NCBI GenBank assembly: GCA_964612065.1
Contig: CAZTCD010000006.1
Coordinates: 1 to 64,000, forward strand
Reading direction: 5' to 3'
DNA length: 64,000 bases
DNA from: JAKFYM01 sp964612065
Lineage (GTDB): Bacteria; Bdellovibrionota; UBA1018; CAIPTA01
Both the position numbers and the translations under genes were made by a program. This document shows positions 41,417-49,905 of the stretch, in pieces. Positions within the stretch are counted from its first letter, which is position 1; each line of letters begins with the position of its first letter. Under the pieces are notes generated by a model. The model was not told the origin of the DNA. It saw only the letters and a list, made by a program, of their open reading frames with translations, and did not search any database.

Positions 41417-42447
41417 CTGAAACCGTGCAAAAGGGCGGTTGCGCCGCCAAGCTTCCCGCCGGGCAGCTTCGCTCCATCCTCCAGAAGCTTCAGCTCCAGC
41501 GCCCGAAAGAGCTTTCGGTGGGAACCGAGCATATGGACGACGCCTGCCTCTGGAGCCTCGGAGGCGGGCAGAGCCTCGTTCAAACCCTGGATTTTTTCAC
41601 GCCCATCGTGGACGACGCCTACGATTTCGGCGCGATCGCCGCCGCCAATGCTCTTTCGGACGTTTACGCCATGGGTGGTTTGCCCAAGATCGCGCTTTCG
41701 ATACTCGCGTTTCCTTCGATGAGCCAGCCAATCGAGCTCCTTGAACCCCTCCTTCAGGGCGCTGTGGACAAGATTCACGAAGCGGGCGCATGCCTGGCCG
41801 GTGGCCACACCATCGACGACGACACTCTCAAGTTCGGCCTTTCGGTAACCGGCTTCGTACCTACCGCCCAGGCTTGGGCCAATTCCGGCGCCAAGCCCGG
41901 CGACAAGCTCGTGCTCACCAAAGCGCTGGGAACAGGCACCATTACCTCGGCGCTGAAGAGGCGGGAGCATGAGGAGGCGCATCTGGCCGCGGCGATTGAA
42001 AGCATGAAACAGCTGAATAGGGCGCCCGAGCTGCTGGAGGAAGAGAGCCGCCTCGGTTTGATCCACGCAGCCACGGATATCACGGGCTTTGGTTTCGCGG
42101 GCCATGCTCTGCAGATGGCCCGCGCCAGCGGCGTGGCATTGAAGATCAGCTCTTCGGCCCTCCCGGTATTGCCGGGTGCTCTCGCGTATATCGAGAAGGG
42201 CGTGCTCAACCGCGCCCACAAAACAAATCTTGATTATGTAAAAGATGAGGTGGATTTCAGCTCGCTCTCCGATGCGGCCCGCTGGCTTCTGATGGATCCT
42301 CAAACTTCGGGCGGCCTGCTCCTTTCTGTGCCTGGGGGAAAAGCCGATTCCATCGCTGGCAAGCTCCGCGCTCGATTCCCCTATGCCGCGGTGGTGGGAG
42401 AGGTGGTGCCCTATGCCACAGGCGAGAGGGTGAGCGCCGAAGCCTGA
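41383..42447 (+). CDS. selD: Selenide, water dikinase
   Basis: About 354 residues. The start at 41383 is favoured by AAGGAG about 10 bases upstream (ATG 41374 lies too close to it). The active loop is VQKGGCAAKLP with Cys20, not selenocysteine. DACLWSLGGGQSLVQTLDFF, the glycine-rich AIAAANALSDVYAMGG and AGGHTIDDDTLKFGLSVTG are family hallmarks. It makes selenophosphate from selenide and ATP. Coupling to mnmH suggests tRNA selenouridine as the main product here; no selA or selB lies in the window. Confidence 0.95.
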   Translation: MQTVDPRTIRLTETVQKGGCAAKLPAGQLRSILQKLQLQRPKELSVGTEHMDDACLWSLGGGQSLVQTLDFFTPIVDDAYDFGAIAAANALSDVYAMGGLPKIALSILAFPSMSQPIELLEPLLQGAVDKIHEAGACLAGGHTIDDDTLKFGLSVTGFVPTAQAWANSGAKPGDKLVLTKALGTGTITSALKRREHEEAHLAAAIESMKQLNRAPELLEEESRLGLIHAATDITGFGFAGHALQMARASGVALKISSSALPVLPGALAYIEKGVLNRAHKTNLDYVKDEVDFSSLSDAARWLLMDPQTSGGLLLSVPGGKADSIAGKLRARFPYAAVVGEVVPYATGERVSAEA

Positions 42448-42503
42448 GGGCTGGAATGTTTCCTGCATTTCCTCGCATGGCCTGTCGCCATCGAGGTTTG
42501 TCT

Positions 42504-42626
42504 ATGCGGAAAACTGCACGGAAGAAAAAAACGGCTTGGGAATGGATCAAGGATTTCGTGGAAGACTTCCGCGTATGGGACCGCCGTTCTCGCCGGGCCC
42601 GGGACTCTTTGAGTCCTGCGGCTTAG
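42504..42626 (+). CDS. Small basic amphipathic ORF
   Basis: A 40-codon frame beginning MRKTARKKKTAWEWIKDFVE, then a run rich in Arg and Asp. GAGG lies 8 bases upstream of the ATG. The TAWEWIKDFVEDFRVW stretch is strongly amphipathic. The codon choice resembles neighbouring genes. It is the only candidate gene in the 300-bp gap after selD; nothing identifies its function. Confidence 0.4.
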   Translation: MRKTARKKKTAWEWIKDFVEDFRVWDRRSRRARDSLSPAA

Positions 42627-42750
42627 GTTTTTTGTCTCACAATTTCCGTCATCCTCTTGCAGTGGAGCATTGCGAAAGATCCTTTGCTTTGAAATCCGGG
42701 GATTTTTTCCCTTAGAATAGGGGCGGCCCTGGACAACTGAGGAGGTTCCC

Positions 42751-43098
42751 GTGAAAGCCTTGTATCTGATGCTCTTGTTTCCCTTTGTGGCGGAAGCCGG
42801 AGAGTTTCCGCACTGCCGTGCGGAGATGAATAACGAAGTGAATGAAGTGCTGGCCACCACCGAGTGGGAAGAAGACGTATATATTGGTTCGATCAGCGAT
42901 GGTGCGAATCCGGCGGTTCTGATCTCCACCAGTGCTGGAAACGAAAAAATCATGTCACTGTGGGTGCGTGATAAGTCGGAGCGCTATCCGAATGGAATGT
43001 TCTCTTTCGTAGATCTTTCCAATGGCAAGGATCAGTACCTCCGCTTTTATATGGCCAATGGCTTGTCGGTGGGAGTAACCTGCCGCTGGGCGGATTAG
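42751..43098 (+). CDS. Small exported protein of unknown function
   Basis: A 115-residue protein with a GTG start, GAGG seven bases upstream, and a short signal peptide (MKALYLMLLFPFVAEA). The mature part has two cysteines (PHCRAEM, VTCRWAD) close to its two ends and alternating polar/aromatic strands. Probably a small periplasmic beta protein. No family recognised. Confidence 0.65.
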   Translation: MKALYLMLLFPFVAEAGEFPHCRAEMNNEVNEVLATTEWEEDVYIGSISDGANPAVLISTSAGNEKIMSLWVRDKSERYPNGMFSFVDLSNGKDQYLRFYMANGLSVGVTCRWAD

Positions 43099-43122
43099 CC
43101 CGAATGCAGTGAATTGGTGTGG

Positions 43123-43155
43123 CAAGGCGGGCCGGGGCTCCTGGCCCTTTCCTTG
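43123..43155. terminator. Possible terminator hairpin
   Basis: CAAGG (43123-43127) and GGGCC (43129-43133) pair with GGCCC (43143-43147) and CCTTG (43151-43155), with a one-base against three-base internal bulge. It lies between the small exported protein gene and cbpA. Only three Ts follow the inner stem, so termination strength is uncertain. Confidence 0.35.
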
Positions 43156-43185
43156 CGGATGTGAATCTTAAACAGACGGAACCCT

Positions 43186-44118
43186 ATGAAAGACCCGTAT
43201 TCCGTTCTTGGTGTATCAAAAAGCGCAAGCCAGGATGAAATCAAGAATGCCTATCGCGCCATCGCCAAGAAAAATCATCCTGATCTGAATCCTGGAAACA
43301 AGGAAAAAGAAGCCAAGTTCAAAGAGGCCGCCCATGCCTATGAGCAGATCGGCACTCCCGAAGCCCGCGCCAAGTTCGACAGAGGCGAAACGGAGGAGGC
43401 ATTTCAGGGCGCCGGAGGCAGCGGGGCGCGCAGCGGTCCATTTTACTATCAGACTGGCGGGCAGGCAGGCGGGCCTGGTGGGCGCTATTCTTACGATTTC
43501 GGCCAGGGGTTCGACGAGGATATTTTCGAGAATCTCTTTCGTGGGGGAGGCCGGGCTGGCGCACGCGGAAGGGGCCAGGCCCAGGACTGGCCGGGCGAGG
43601 ACCAGCTTTTTCAGATGGAAGTGGATTTCCGCGATGCCGTGCTGGGAGCGGAACGGGAGATCACCCTGCCCGGGGCGAAAAAGCTCAGCGTGAAAATTCC
43701 TGCGGGCTTGGAGAGCGGTACCCGGTTGCGTTTCCGCGGCCAGGGCGGCCCGGGGCATGGGAAAGGCCCTGCCGGTGATGCCTATGTGGAAGTGCGGGTG
43801 AGGCCGCATCCTCTCTTCACTAGAAACGGCCAGGATCTCGAAACCGAGGTGCCCATTGCTTTCTATGATGCCCTCAGCGGAGCGGAGATCGCTGTTCCCA
43901 CGATCGAGGGCAGGGTGGCGCTTCAGGTTCCTCCGGGCGTTTCCACCGGCAGCCGGCTGAGAGTGAAAGGGCATGGAGTGGCATCAGCCCGGGGCGAGCG
44001 AGGCGATTTGTATGTACGCCTCAAAATTGCGATGCCGAAAAATCCTTCGGCCGATTTGCAGTCGGAAGCCAGGGAGTGGAAGAAAAAATTCTCCTATGAT
44101 CCGGGAGGGCAGTCGTGA
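43186..44118 (+). CDS. cbpA: CbpA-type DnaJ co-chaperone
   Basis: A 310-residue J protein. The N-terminal J domain has YSVLGVSKSASQDEIKNAYR and HPD (31-33), a Gly-rich linker follows (~75-135), then two DnaJ C-terminal substrate domains (LFQMEVDFRDAVLGAEREI, VPIAFYDALSGAEIAVPTIE). The zinc-finger of DnaJ is absent, as in CbpA. It stimulates DnaK. The next gene, overlapping by four bases, is its modulator cbpM. Confidence 0.94.
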   Translation: MKDPYSVLGVSKSASQDEIKNAYRAIAKKNHPDLNPGNKEKEAKFKEAAHAYEQIGTPEARAKFDRGETEEAFQGAGGSGARSGPFYYQTGGQAGGPGGRYSYDFGQGFDEDIFENLFRGGGRAGARGRGQAQDWPGEDQLFQMEVDFRDAVLGAEREITLPGAKKLSVKIPAGLESGTRLRFRGQGGPGHGKGPAGDAYVEVRVRPHPLFTRNGQDLETEVPIAFYDALSGAEIAVPTIEGRVALQVPPGVSTGSRLRVKGHGVASARGERGDLYVRLKIAMPKNPSADLQSEAREWKKKFSYDPGGQS

Positions 44119-44381
44119 AGCGGAAAGAATTGATGGAGCTTCGGGAGGCGGCGGAGCATTGTGGTATTCCGGAAGAGATGATCGAGCGCTTTATCGCATT
44201 CGCCTGGGTGCAGCCCAGTGATTCGGAGCGAGGCCTTTTGGATGAGTGCGATCTTTCTCGTTCACGCCTGATATGGCAGCTTCAGGAGGATTTTGGTGTG
44301 AATGACGCGGGTGTGGATCTCATCCTGGAGCTGGTAGACCAGCTTCACCAGCTGCGCTCCGCGCTGGAGCAAATGCGCTAG
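44115..44381 (+). CDS. cbpM: CbpM-like chaperone modulator
   Basis: An 88-residue protein with a MerR-like fold: LREAAEHCGIPEEMIERFIA and LDECDLSRSRLIWQLQEDFG, ending in VDLILELVDQLHQLRSALEQ. CbpM binds and inhibits the J domain of CbpA. It starts with GTG in a GTGA overlap with cbpA, the usual arrangement for the pair. Confidence 0.88.
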   Translation: MKRKELMELREAAEHCGIPEEMIERFIAFAWVQPSDSERGLLDECDLSRSRLIWQLQEDFGVNDAGVDLILELVDQLHQLRSALEQMR

Positions 44382-44482
44382 ATCGAGATTTCTCCATGGG
44401 GGCATATAGCCTCGTTTTCATTTAGCTTTCTCTTTCTCCCAGCTCCAGTGCAGGATTAAGACTTCGTTCAGCCAGGAAATTG

Positions 44483-44512
44483 CATTTTACATATACTCCT
44501 GAATGTAAAATG
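44483..44512. promoter_or_regulatory. Perfect 10-bp inverted repeat before PAS kinase
   Basis: CATTTTACAT (44483-44492) and ATGTAAAATG (44503-44512) are perfect inverted copies with a 10-base spacer, so the half-site centres are 20 bp apart, about two helical turns. The repeat ends 10 bases before the start of the PAS histidine kinase. It could be a dimeric operator, or an RNA hairpin masking the ribosome site. Confidence 0.6.
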
Positions 44513-44522
44513 ATCTGAGCTT

Positions 44523-45683
44523 ATGCCGAATCCCCAGAGCCCCCCGCTGAGCGACTCGCAGAAATCCGAAGCCCGGTTCAGGGCGATCTACGAAAACGCC
44601 CCGTTCATGATCAATTCCTTTCGCCAGGATGGAAAGCTCGCATTGTGGAACAGGGCCTGTGAGGAGCAGCTCGGATATTCCATGGCGGAAGTAAATGAGG
44701 CCCCCGATTCTTTGGGCCTCTTTTACCCTGAACCTGAGGTCCGCCAAAGGGTGATGGAAACCATCTTCGAGAAGGATGGAAAATTTCGCGAGTATAAGGT
44801 TCTGCGCAAAGACGGAAAATATGTTTATCAGATGTGGGCTAATTTCGCTCTTCCCGATGGAAGCGCCATTTCCGTAGGCTACGATATCACCGAAATGAGA
44901 GAGAACCGCGAGAAGCTCAGCCGGATGAACCAGTGGCTCGAGGAAGAGGTTGTGGCTCGCTCCCGCGATGCGGATGAGCAGAGATCGAAATTGTTTTTCG
45001 CCTCCAAATTCGTGGCTCTGGGAGAAATGGCCGGTGGCGTGGCCCATGAAATCAACAATCCTTTGGCCGTGATTTCAGGTTATGCCAGCCAGCTATCGGA
45101 AATGCTGTCCAAACCGTCTTTCGATCACGAAGCCGTGGAAGAGATGCTGGCCAGTATCCGCAATTCCACCAATCGGATTACGAAGATCATCGCGGGATTG
45201 AGGAATCTGGCCCGGGACGGCAGGCGGGATCCCATGGTGGAATGCCGGGTGCTCGATGTGATCAACGATGCGCTTTCCTTCTGCCGTGCCCGTTATTCCG
45301 CGGCCGGAGTGGAGCTCGAGCTTTCACTGGAAGAAAGGGATGCCAAGATCAGGGGCCGGCCCGTGGAGCTGGGGCAGGTGCTGCTCAATCTCCTGAACAA
45401 TACCTTCGATGCGGTAGACGGCTCGGCCGATGCTTGGGTTCGATTGCGTCTGGCGGGTGACGATAAAAATATTTTCATATCAGTAACTGATAGTGGGCCC
45501 GGCGTTCCGGAGCACCTGAAGCAAAAATTATTTCATCCCTTCTTCACCACCAAGCCTGTGGGAAAAGGAATGGGGCTGGGCCTTTCCATTTCGAAGGGAA
45601 TACTAGAGGCACATGGAGGTACCCTCGAGCTTCGAGATGAGGGAGGCCACACCTGCTTTATAGCAAAAATTCCTCGCTTCTGA
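44523..45683 (+). CDS. Soluble PAS sensor histidine kinase
   Basis: A 386-residue kinase without membrane segments. A PAS domain (~15-125: FRAIYENAPFMINSFRQDGK, LGYSMAEVNEAP, VLRKDGKYVYQM) is followed by a coiled coil, a HisKA-type dimerisation domain (GGVAHEINNPLAVISGYASQ, phospho-His175) and the ATPase domain (NLLNNTFDAVDG N-box, DSGPGVPEHLKQ, GLGLSISKGILEAHGG). No response regulator gene is adjacent, so it is an orphan kinase. A large palindrome lies just upstream. Confidence 0.93.
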   Translation: MPNPQSPPLSDSQKSEARFRAIYENAPFMINSFRQDGKLALWNRACEEQLGYSMAEVNEAPDSLGLFYPEPEVRQRVMETIFEKDGKFREYKVLRKDGKYVYQMWANFALPDGSAISVGYDITEMRENREKLSRMNQWLEEEVVARSRDADEQRSKLFFASKFVALGEMAGGVAHEINNPLAVISGYASQLSEMLSKPSFDHEAVEEMLASIRNSTNRITKIIAGLRNLARDGRRDPMVECRVLDVINDALSFCRARYSAAGVELELSLEERDAKIRGRPVELGQVLLNLLNNTFDAVDGSADAWVRLRLAGDDKNIFISVTDSGPGVPEHLKQKLFHPFFTTKPVGKGMGLGLSISKGILEAHGGTLELRDEGGHTCFIAKIPRF

Positions 45684-45684
45684 C

Positions 45685-46731
45685 TCAGGGCCTCGGCTTC
45701 GAGCGTAGAATGCAGTGCACGGCTCCGCCTGATCCGGTCAGATCGCTTACGTCGATATTCACCACGCGGAACCCAAGTTTCTCATAGAGAGCGGCGGCTT
45801 CCCGGTCCTCCGGTATGCCGTAGTTCGGGAGCAGCACATAGCCATTGAGAAGGAACGCGTTCGCGTGCGTGCGGTAATCCATGCTGCCGGGGCTGCGAAC
45901 CGGAATCCGGTGCACCTGGTAGCCCAGGGCCTGGAGGGTGGCGGCGTTCCGGTTCACGATCTCTCGATTGCGGGGATGATCCACGAAATCGCCCACGATG
46001 AAGGTGTGGTCGTTAACCATCTTTGCGAACAGATCGATGTGGAAGGTGATGTCGTCTACCATTGAGGCGAGCACCACGAGATCGCGGCAGCCAAGATTGG
46101 CTTCCATCAGGCGGTTCACCTCTTCTTTGGAGAGCTGGGGGTTCTGCTGGTAGATTCGGCTGGTGGCGAAACAGCGGCCTTTTCCGTCGGAGATGAAGTT
46201 GCCGCCTTCGTAGGCCATGGAAACTTTCCGGTTGCGCAGGCCTTGGGCGGAGGCGAGGCGCTCCGGCACGAGATCATCGTTGCGCCGGTTGTAGCGGTTA
46301 TAGGTGAAATCGTTGCTCACGAGCGCTCCGCTGCCGTCGAGGGAGTAGAAGGGGCCGTAGTCCTGGTACCAGAAGGAGTCGTGGCTGATCACCATTGGCT
46401 TGAAGCGGGATTCTGATCCGCCTTTTTGTTTCCAGGAGTTGAGCAAGGATCTCGCTTCCGATGAGGAGCGCACGAGCACCACGAGATCGGCGCCATTCTC
46501 CACGGTGCCCACCAGTTCGCTTTGCATGCGGCGGAAGGTTTCCGCTGTCATCTGGAGCTCGGTGGCTGGCGCGAATTCCGGAGGTGTGGCGAAGGTTTCT
46601 TCGCGCCACTCCCTGGCGGAGGCTTGTGGCGCGCCGAAGAAGATGCCTGCGTTTCGGTGGGCGGGATTTTCGGCCGCCTGGGCCGGGTGCAAAGAAAGAA
46701 ACAGAATACAGAACGAGAGAGTAGCGCGCAT
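45685..46731 (-). CDS. Secreted peptidylarginine/agmatine deiminase family protein
   Basis: A 348-residue exported protein (signal LSFCILFLSLHPAQA) of the PAD_porph/agmatine deiminase family. Catalytic landmarks are SFWYQDYGPFY (Asp), MAYEGGNFISDGKG, DDITFHIDLFAKM (His-x-Asp) and GSGGAVHCI (nucleophile Cys340). Most bacterial agmatine deiminases are cytosolic, so a signal peptide points to extracellular arginine or peptidyl-arginine deimination as in Porphyromonas PPAD. The ribosome site AGGAGG is clear. Substrate remains inference. Confidence 0.88.
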   Translation of the reverse strand: MRATLSFCILFLSLHPAQAAENPAHRNAGIFFGAPQASAREWREETFATPPEFAPATELQMTAETFRRMQSELVGTVENGADLVVLVRSSSEARSLLNSWKQKGGSESRFKPMVISHDSFWYQDYGPFYSLDGSGALVSNDFTYNRYNRRNDDLVPERLASAQGLRNRKVSMAYEGGNFISDGKGRCFATSRIYQQNPQLSKEEVNRLMEANLGCRDLVVLASMVDDITFHIDLFAKMVNDHTFIVGDFVDHPRNREIVNRNAATLQALGYQVHRIPVRSPGSMDYRTHANAFLLNGYVLLPNYGIPEDREAAALYEKLGFRVVNIDVSDLTGSGGAVHCILRSKPRP

Positions 46732-46842
46732 ATCGCCTCCTTGCGTGTTTCGCGTGAGGAAATCGTTTCACGAAACAAGAGAGGGCGATAGAGAGTGGAG
46801 AAAGGCGTCAGCGTTGGTAAGAATTTCTCAGGCGATCACCCG

Positions 46843-47925
46843 CTACCGTGTGCTGGTTTTTTCGGCCCGGTTCGCGTCGCTGAAATGAAAGATCGCGAAC
46901 GAGGCCAGCCAGTGCGTGCCTCCATAGCCGGAATCAAACATCAGCGTGATCCCCTTTTGGGCATGGGCCTCCGCGCTTTCGAGGAGTAGTTTTCTCCGCG
47001 GGGAGTTTTTCGCCAAGGTAAGCGCCACGGCTTTCATCGAGGCTGCCTTCTGGAACATCAGGCCGATCTGGTGGCCGAGGAACGGATCCTTGATGTCGTT
47101 GGGCACCACGGGCGTGAGGATCGGATTTCCCTTTTTGATATGGCCGAGCATGGCCGCCTCCCATTTGCCATAGGCCTTGGCATCGAGCACACGGCGCATG
47201 AGATCCGCTTCGATGAAGCAGGGAGAGATGAAATCGTAGGGGCCTGGTTCGAATTCCACCGGGCAGTGCTTATCATTCAGAAAAAAATCTTTCGCGCGGG
47301 CCCGGATTTTCTCCTTCAGGGCCTGGTGCCCTGAGCTGTCCGCGTAATCGAGCAAATGCATCATGGCATAGGCGGTATTGTCGTGGGTGCCCACCCGGTT
47401 GGGGCGGTTCAAGCGGTCGAGGCTGGCAAGGTATCGCTCCACGAAAAGATCGGCGATCGGCTGAAGGGTGGCTCTCCATTCCATGGCTTTGGGATGCTGG
47501 AAGGAATCGAGCTCTTCCAGGAGGCGGAAGAACCAACCGTAGCCATAGGGATTTTCGAATCCTTCCTTGGTGCGGAGAAACTTCAGCTCGCCCTCGATGT
47601 TTTCTTTGGTCAGGTGGCGCGAAAGGGTTTCTTCAATCTTGCCCGCGAGTTCCATCCCGGGGAAGGTTTTCCACACACGCAGCATGGCCCAATGGCCGTG
47701 CACAGCGGAGTGCCAATCGTAGCAGCCGTAAAAAGCGGGATGCCTTTCCTTGGGATCGATTTTGCCCTCAAAGCGCTCCCAATAGTTGGGGAGCACGGTA
47801 TCCACGCAGTGAAGAGAAAGCTCCACGAAGCCGGATGCCATCTCTTTTCCCCATTGGGCTGGAGGAGCGGCAGCATAGGTGGACGCAGATAAGAGTACGG
47901 ATAAGAGAATGGAAGAAAAGCTCAT
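46843..47925 (-). CDS. Exported DUF2891 protein
   Basis: A 360-residue protein with a signal peptide (SILLSVLLSASTYAA) and the DUF2891 order: RHPAFYGCYDWHSAVHGHWA, NPYGYGWFFRLLEEL, GTHDNTAYAM, EPGPYDFISPCFIEADLM, and GGTHWLASFAIF. The fold is predicted all-helical, like alpha/alpha-toroid glycosidases, but activity is not established. It is upstream of the deiminase on the same strand, 111 bases away. Confidence 0.88.
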   Translation of the reverse strand: MSFSSILLSVLLSASTYAAAPPAQWGKEMASGFVELSLHCVDTVLPNYWERFEGKIDPKERHPAFYGCYDWHSAVHGHWAMLRVWKTFPGMELAGKIEETLSRHLTKENIEGELKFLRTKEGFENPYGYGWFFRLLEELDSFQHPKAMEWRATLQPIADLFVERYLASLDRLNRPNRVGTHDNTAYAMMHLLDYADSSGHQALKEKIRARAKDFFLNDKHCPVEFEPGPYDFISPCFIEADLMRRVLDAKAYGKWEAAMLGHIKKGNPILTPVVPNDIKDPFLGHQIGLMFQKAASMKAVALTLAKNSPRRKLLLESAEAHAQKGITLMFDSGYGGTHWLASFAIFHFSDANRAEKTSTR

Positions 47926-47988
47926 AGGCAGGGATTTTGAACCATCCCTGCCTGCAAATCAATTTTCGCCTGAGTTGCCGGATTACGC

Positions 47989-48222
47989 CTATTTGATCAC
48001 GCCGCCGAGCAGGTAACCCATACCGCCACCGGCAATCGCGCCAATCGTGGCTCCCATGGCTCGATCGCCTCTGCTGGAGAGCGTGTGGCCGAGGTAAGCT
48101 CCGATGCCGGCGCCACCGATCACCATCAGCCCTTTTGCCAGCTTGTCATCGGCGCATCCGCTGGTGAACAGGAGGCTGCCAGTGATGAGAGAGAGCGCTA
48201 AAAAACGGCTTATATTCTTCAT
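47989..48222 (-). CDS. Glycine-zipper lipoprotein
   Basis: A 77-residue lipoprotein (signal ending LFTSGCAD) whose mature part is a glycine zipper: GLMVIGGAGIGAYLGHTL and AMGATIGAIAGGGMGYLLGG. Such small zipper proteins insert in or line the outer membrane and resemble the SlyB/OsmB type of stress lipoproteins. It is a single gene, with GGAG just upstream. Confidence 0.8.
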   Translation of the reverse strand: MKNISRFLALSLITGSLLFTSGCADDKLAKGLMVIGGAGIGAYLGHTLSSRGDRAMGATIGAIAGGGMGYLLGGVIK

Positions 48223-48339
48223 TTATTCTCCTGAAAGCAGCCTCCCGAGCCGCATTCCCTATTTTATCAGGGGAAGAGGCCGCAACAAGATGTCTCCTGG
48301 GAGATACACCCCGGAAATCCCTCCAGATTTCAGAGAAGC

Positions 48340-49410
48340 ATGGCGATATCTAAGAGGAAGAGGAGGGGGATTTTGCGCCCTGGAGCAGCCATAGTATCGC
48401 TGATATGCCTCACGTGGATGCAGGCGGGCCTTTCTGTGTCCTTCGCGGGCGCGGCTCCCGCTCTCGATCTTAATCAGGTGGAAGCGCAAGAAGTGGCGGC
48501 AAAAGCGAATGCCATGGGCGCCGATCAGAGCCTCCAGGCCTCCACCACGAAAGCGATGCAGGCCCTCATCCAATTCAGTGATTCCGATCTCACCGGCGCG
48601 GTGAAGAGCGCTTACCATGCCTATGGCTCATTCAAGACCGCGGAAGATCTCGACAGGGTTCGCAAACGGAATATCCTCACCAAGGCGGGGATGGGCTCGG
48701 ATGGCTCCGTGAGCGTAAGCGAGGAAGACGCGGCCTTTCTCGCCTCCCGCACTTCCTATCGAAGGGTGGACGCTTCCTTCCTCGCCCAAGGGGAGGCTTC
48801 CAAAATCGCCGATGAATTCGAGAAGAAAACAGGCATCAAGCGCAAGGATTTTCTCGATCAACTGGCCGGGGTTTCCGAGGCGAAGCTTTTTGTCAGCGAT
48901 CCCAAGCTCGCGGAAAAGGTGAGCTCGGATTTCAATTCCTTCGTGGAAAAAATCCCGAATGCGGAGTTCAAGGCGAAGGTGAAAAGCGCCGTAGCTCTGA
49001 TCCCTGATCTCACCAAGAGCCAGCTTCTGATGCAGGCCGTGCAGAAGGCCGTACAGATCGCTTCGAAAACCATGCCTTCCGCCTCGGATCTTCAGCTGGC
49101 CGAAAACGTGCGAGTGGGCCCTCCGGCGGAGAAAAAGGTGGAAGAGGTGAGAGCGCCCGCGGGAGTTGCGGCAGCCCCGGAGGCCGCGCCAGAGGAGAAA
49201 GAAGAAAAAGAAGCAAAGGACGAGGAGCTGGAGATCGCGCCCAGGGTGAATCTCACTTCCGACCAAATGGCCCGCAGCTACGGGCGGGAAACCGGCGATC
49301 CCGTGCTGGGAAGCGTGGTGCGGGCGGCGATGGGCGAGGCCAGAGACGAAGAGACGATTTTCCGGATCGTTACCAAGCGTTACCGCATCCTAACGCCGCA
49401 GCTCCAATAG
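48340..49410 (+). CDS. Exported protein, paralogue of 23816-24976
   Basis: A 356-residue protein of unknown function with a basic N-terminus and hydrophobic signal (AAIVSLICLTWMQAGLSVSFAGA). A helical domain with FLAQGEASKIADEFEKKTGI (147-166) is followed by an Ala/Glu/Lys/Pro linker (~255-300) and a C-terminal module with TSDQM (306-310) and ETIFRIVTKRYRILTP (338-353). All of these occur in the same order in the protein at 23816-24976. It also shares a DLD-centred segment near residues 82-106. It is the only gene of its transcript. Confidence 0.8.
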   Translation: MAISKRKRRGILRPGAAIVSLICLTWMQAGLSVSFAGAAPALDLNQVEAQEVAAKANAMGADQSLQASTTKAMQALIQFSDSDLTGAVKSAYHAYGSFKTAEDLDRVRKRNILTKAGMGSDGSVSVSEEDAAFLASRTSYRRVDASFLAQGEASKIADEFEKKTGIKRKDFLDQLAGVSEAKLFVSDPKLAEKVSSDFNSFVEKIPNAEFKAKVKSAVALIPDLTKSQLLMQAVQKAVQIASKTMPSASDLQLAENVRVGPPAEKKVEEVRAPAGVAAAPEAAPEEKEEKEAKDEELEIAPRVNLTSDQMARSYGRETGDPVLGSVVRAAMGEARDEETIFRIVTKRYRILTPQLQ

Positions 49411-49411
49411 G

Positions 49412-49783
49412 CTATTTCCACTTCGAAGCGTCTTTGCAGTCCGCGGTCGCCAATTTTCCCTTGGTTTGCTCTGCCTCGAATCTTCCGCCGGCGCAGTTGC
49501 CGAGCTTCTCTCCCCAGGATTGGCCGTCGGCGGGTTGTTTGAATTTCTCCGGCATCTCTTTATCCAGATCCGTAATGCAGGTGCTTAGCGCGGCGGTGGC
49601 GGCCTTTTTGCAGCTCTCTTCTGTGCCTTGAAAGCACTTTCGAAAATAGGCTTTCTCTCCGCAGAAAGAGGCGGGCAAGCCAGCCTTGAAGGCTTCCAGA
49701 AATTTCGTCTTGGTAACCATGATCGTGGTTTCCGCAGCGAAAGAGGGAGAGGAAAGAAGCAAAGCGGCAATTAGAAATCTCAT
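49412..49783 (-). CDS. Small exported cysteine-rich protein
   Basis: A 123-residue protein with a signal peptide (RFLIAALLLSSPSFAA) and six cysteines (ASFCGEK, FRKCFQG, ESCKKA, STCITD, GNCAGG, ADCKDA). The mature part is helical, suggesting a small disulfide-stapled helical bundle. No family recognised. Its stop is one base from the end of the convergent gene at 48340. Confidence 0.65.
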   Translation of the reverse strand: MRFLIAALLLSSPSFAAETTIMVTKTKFLEAFKAGLPASFCGEKAYFRKCFQGTEESCKKAATAALSTCITDLDKEMPEKFKQPADGQSWGEKLGNCAGGRFEAEQTKGKLATADCKDASKWK

Positions 49784-49905
49784 GCTCTCAGGATAACGCG
49801 GCTGCAAAAGGGTTCAATCCGGAAAATTGTCTTCTTAAGGATATTTGACGGAATCTTTCCCCTTCTTTCGTTCCGCTCGCTCCGGTTTGATGGTATCGAA
49901 ACCGG

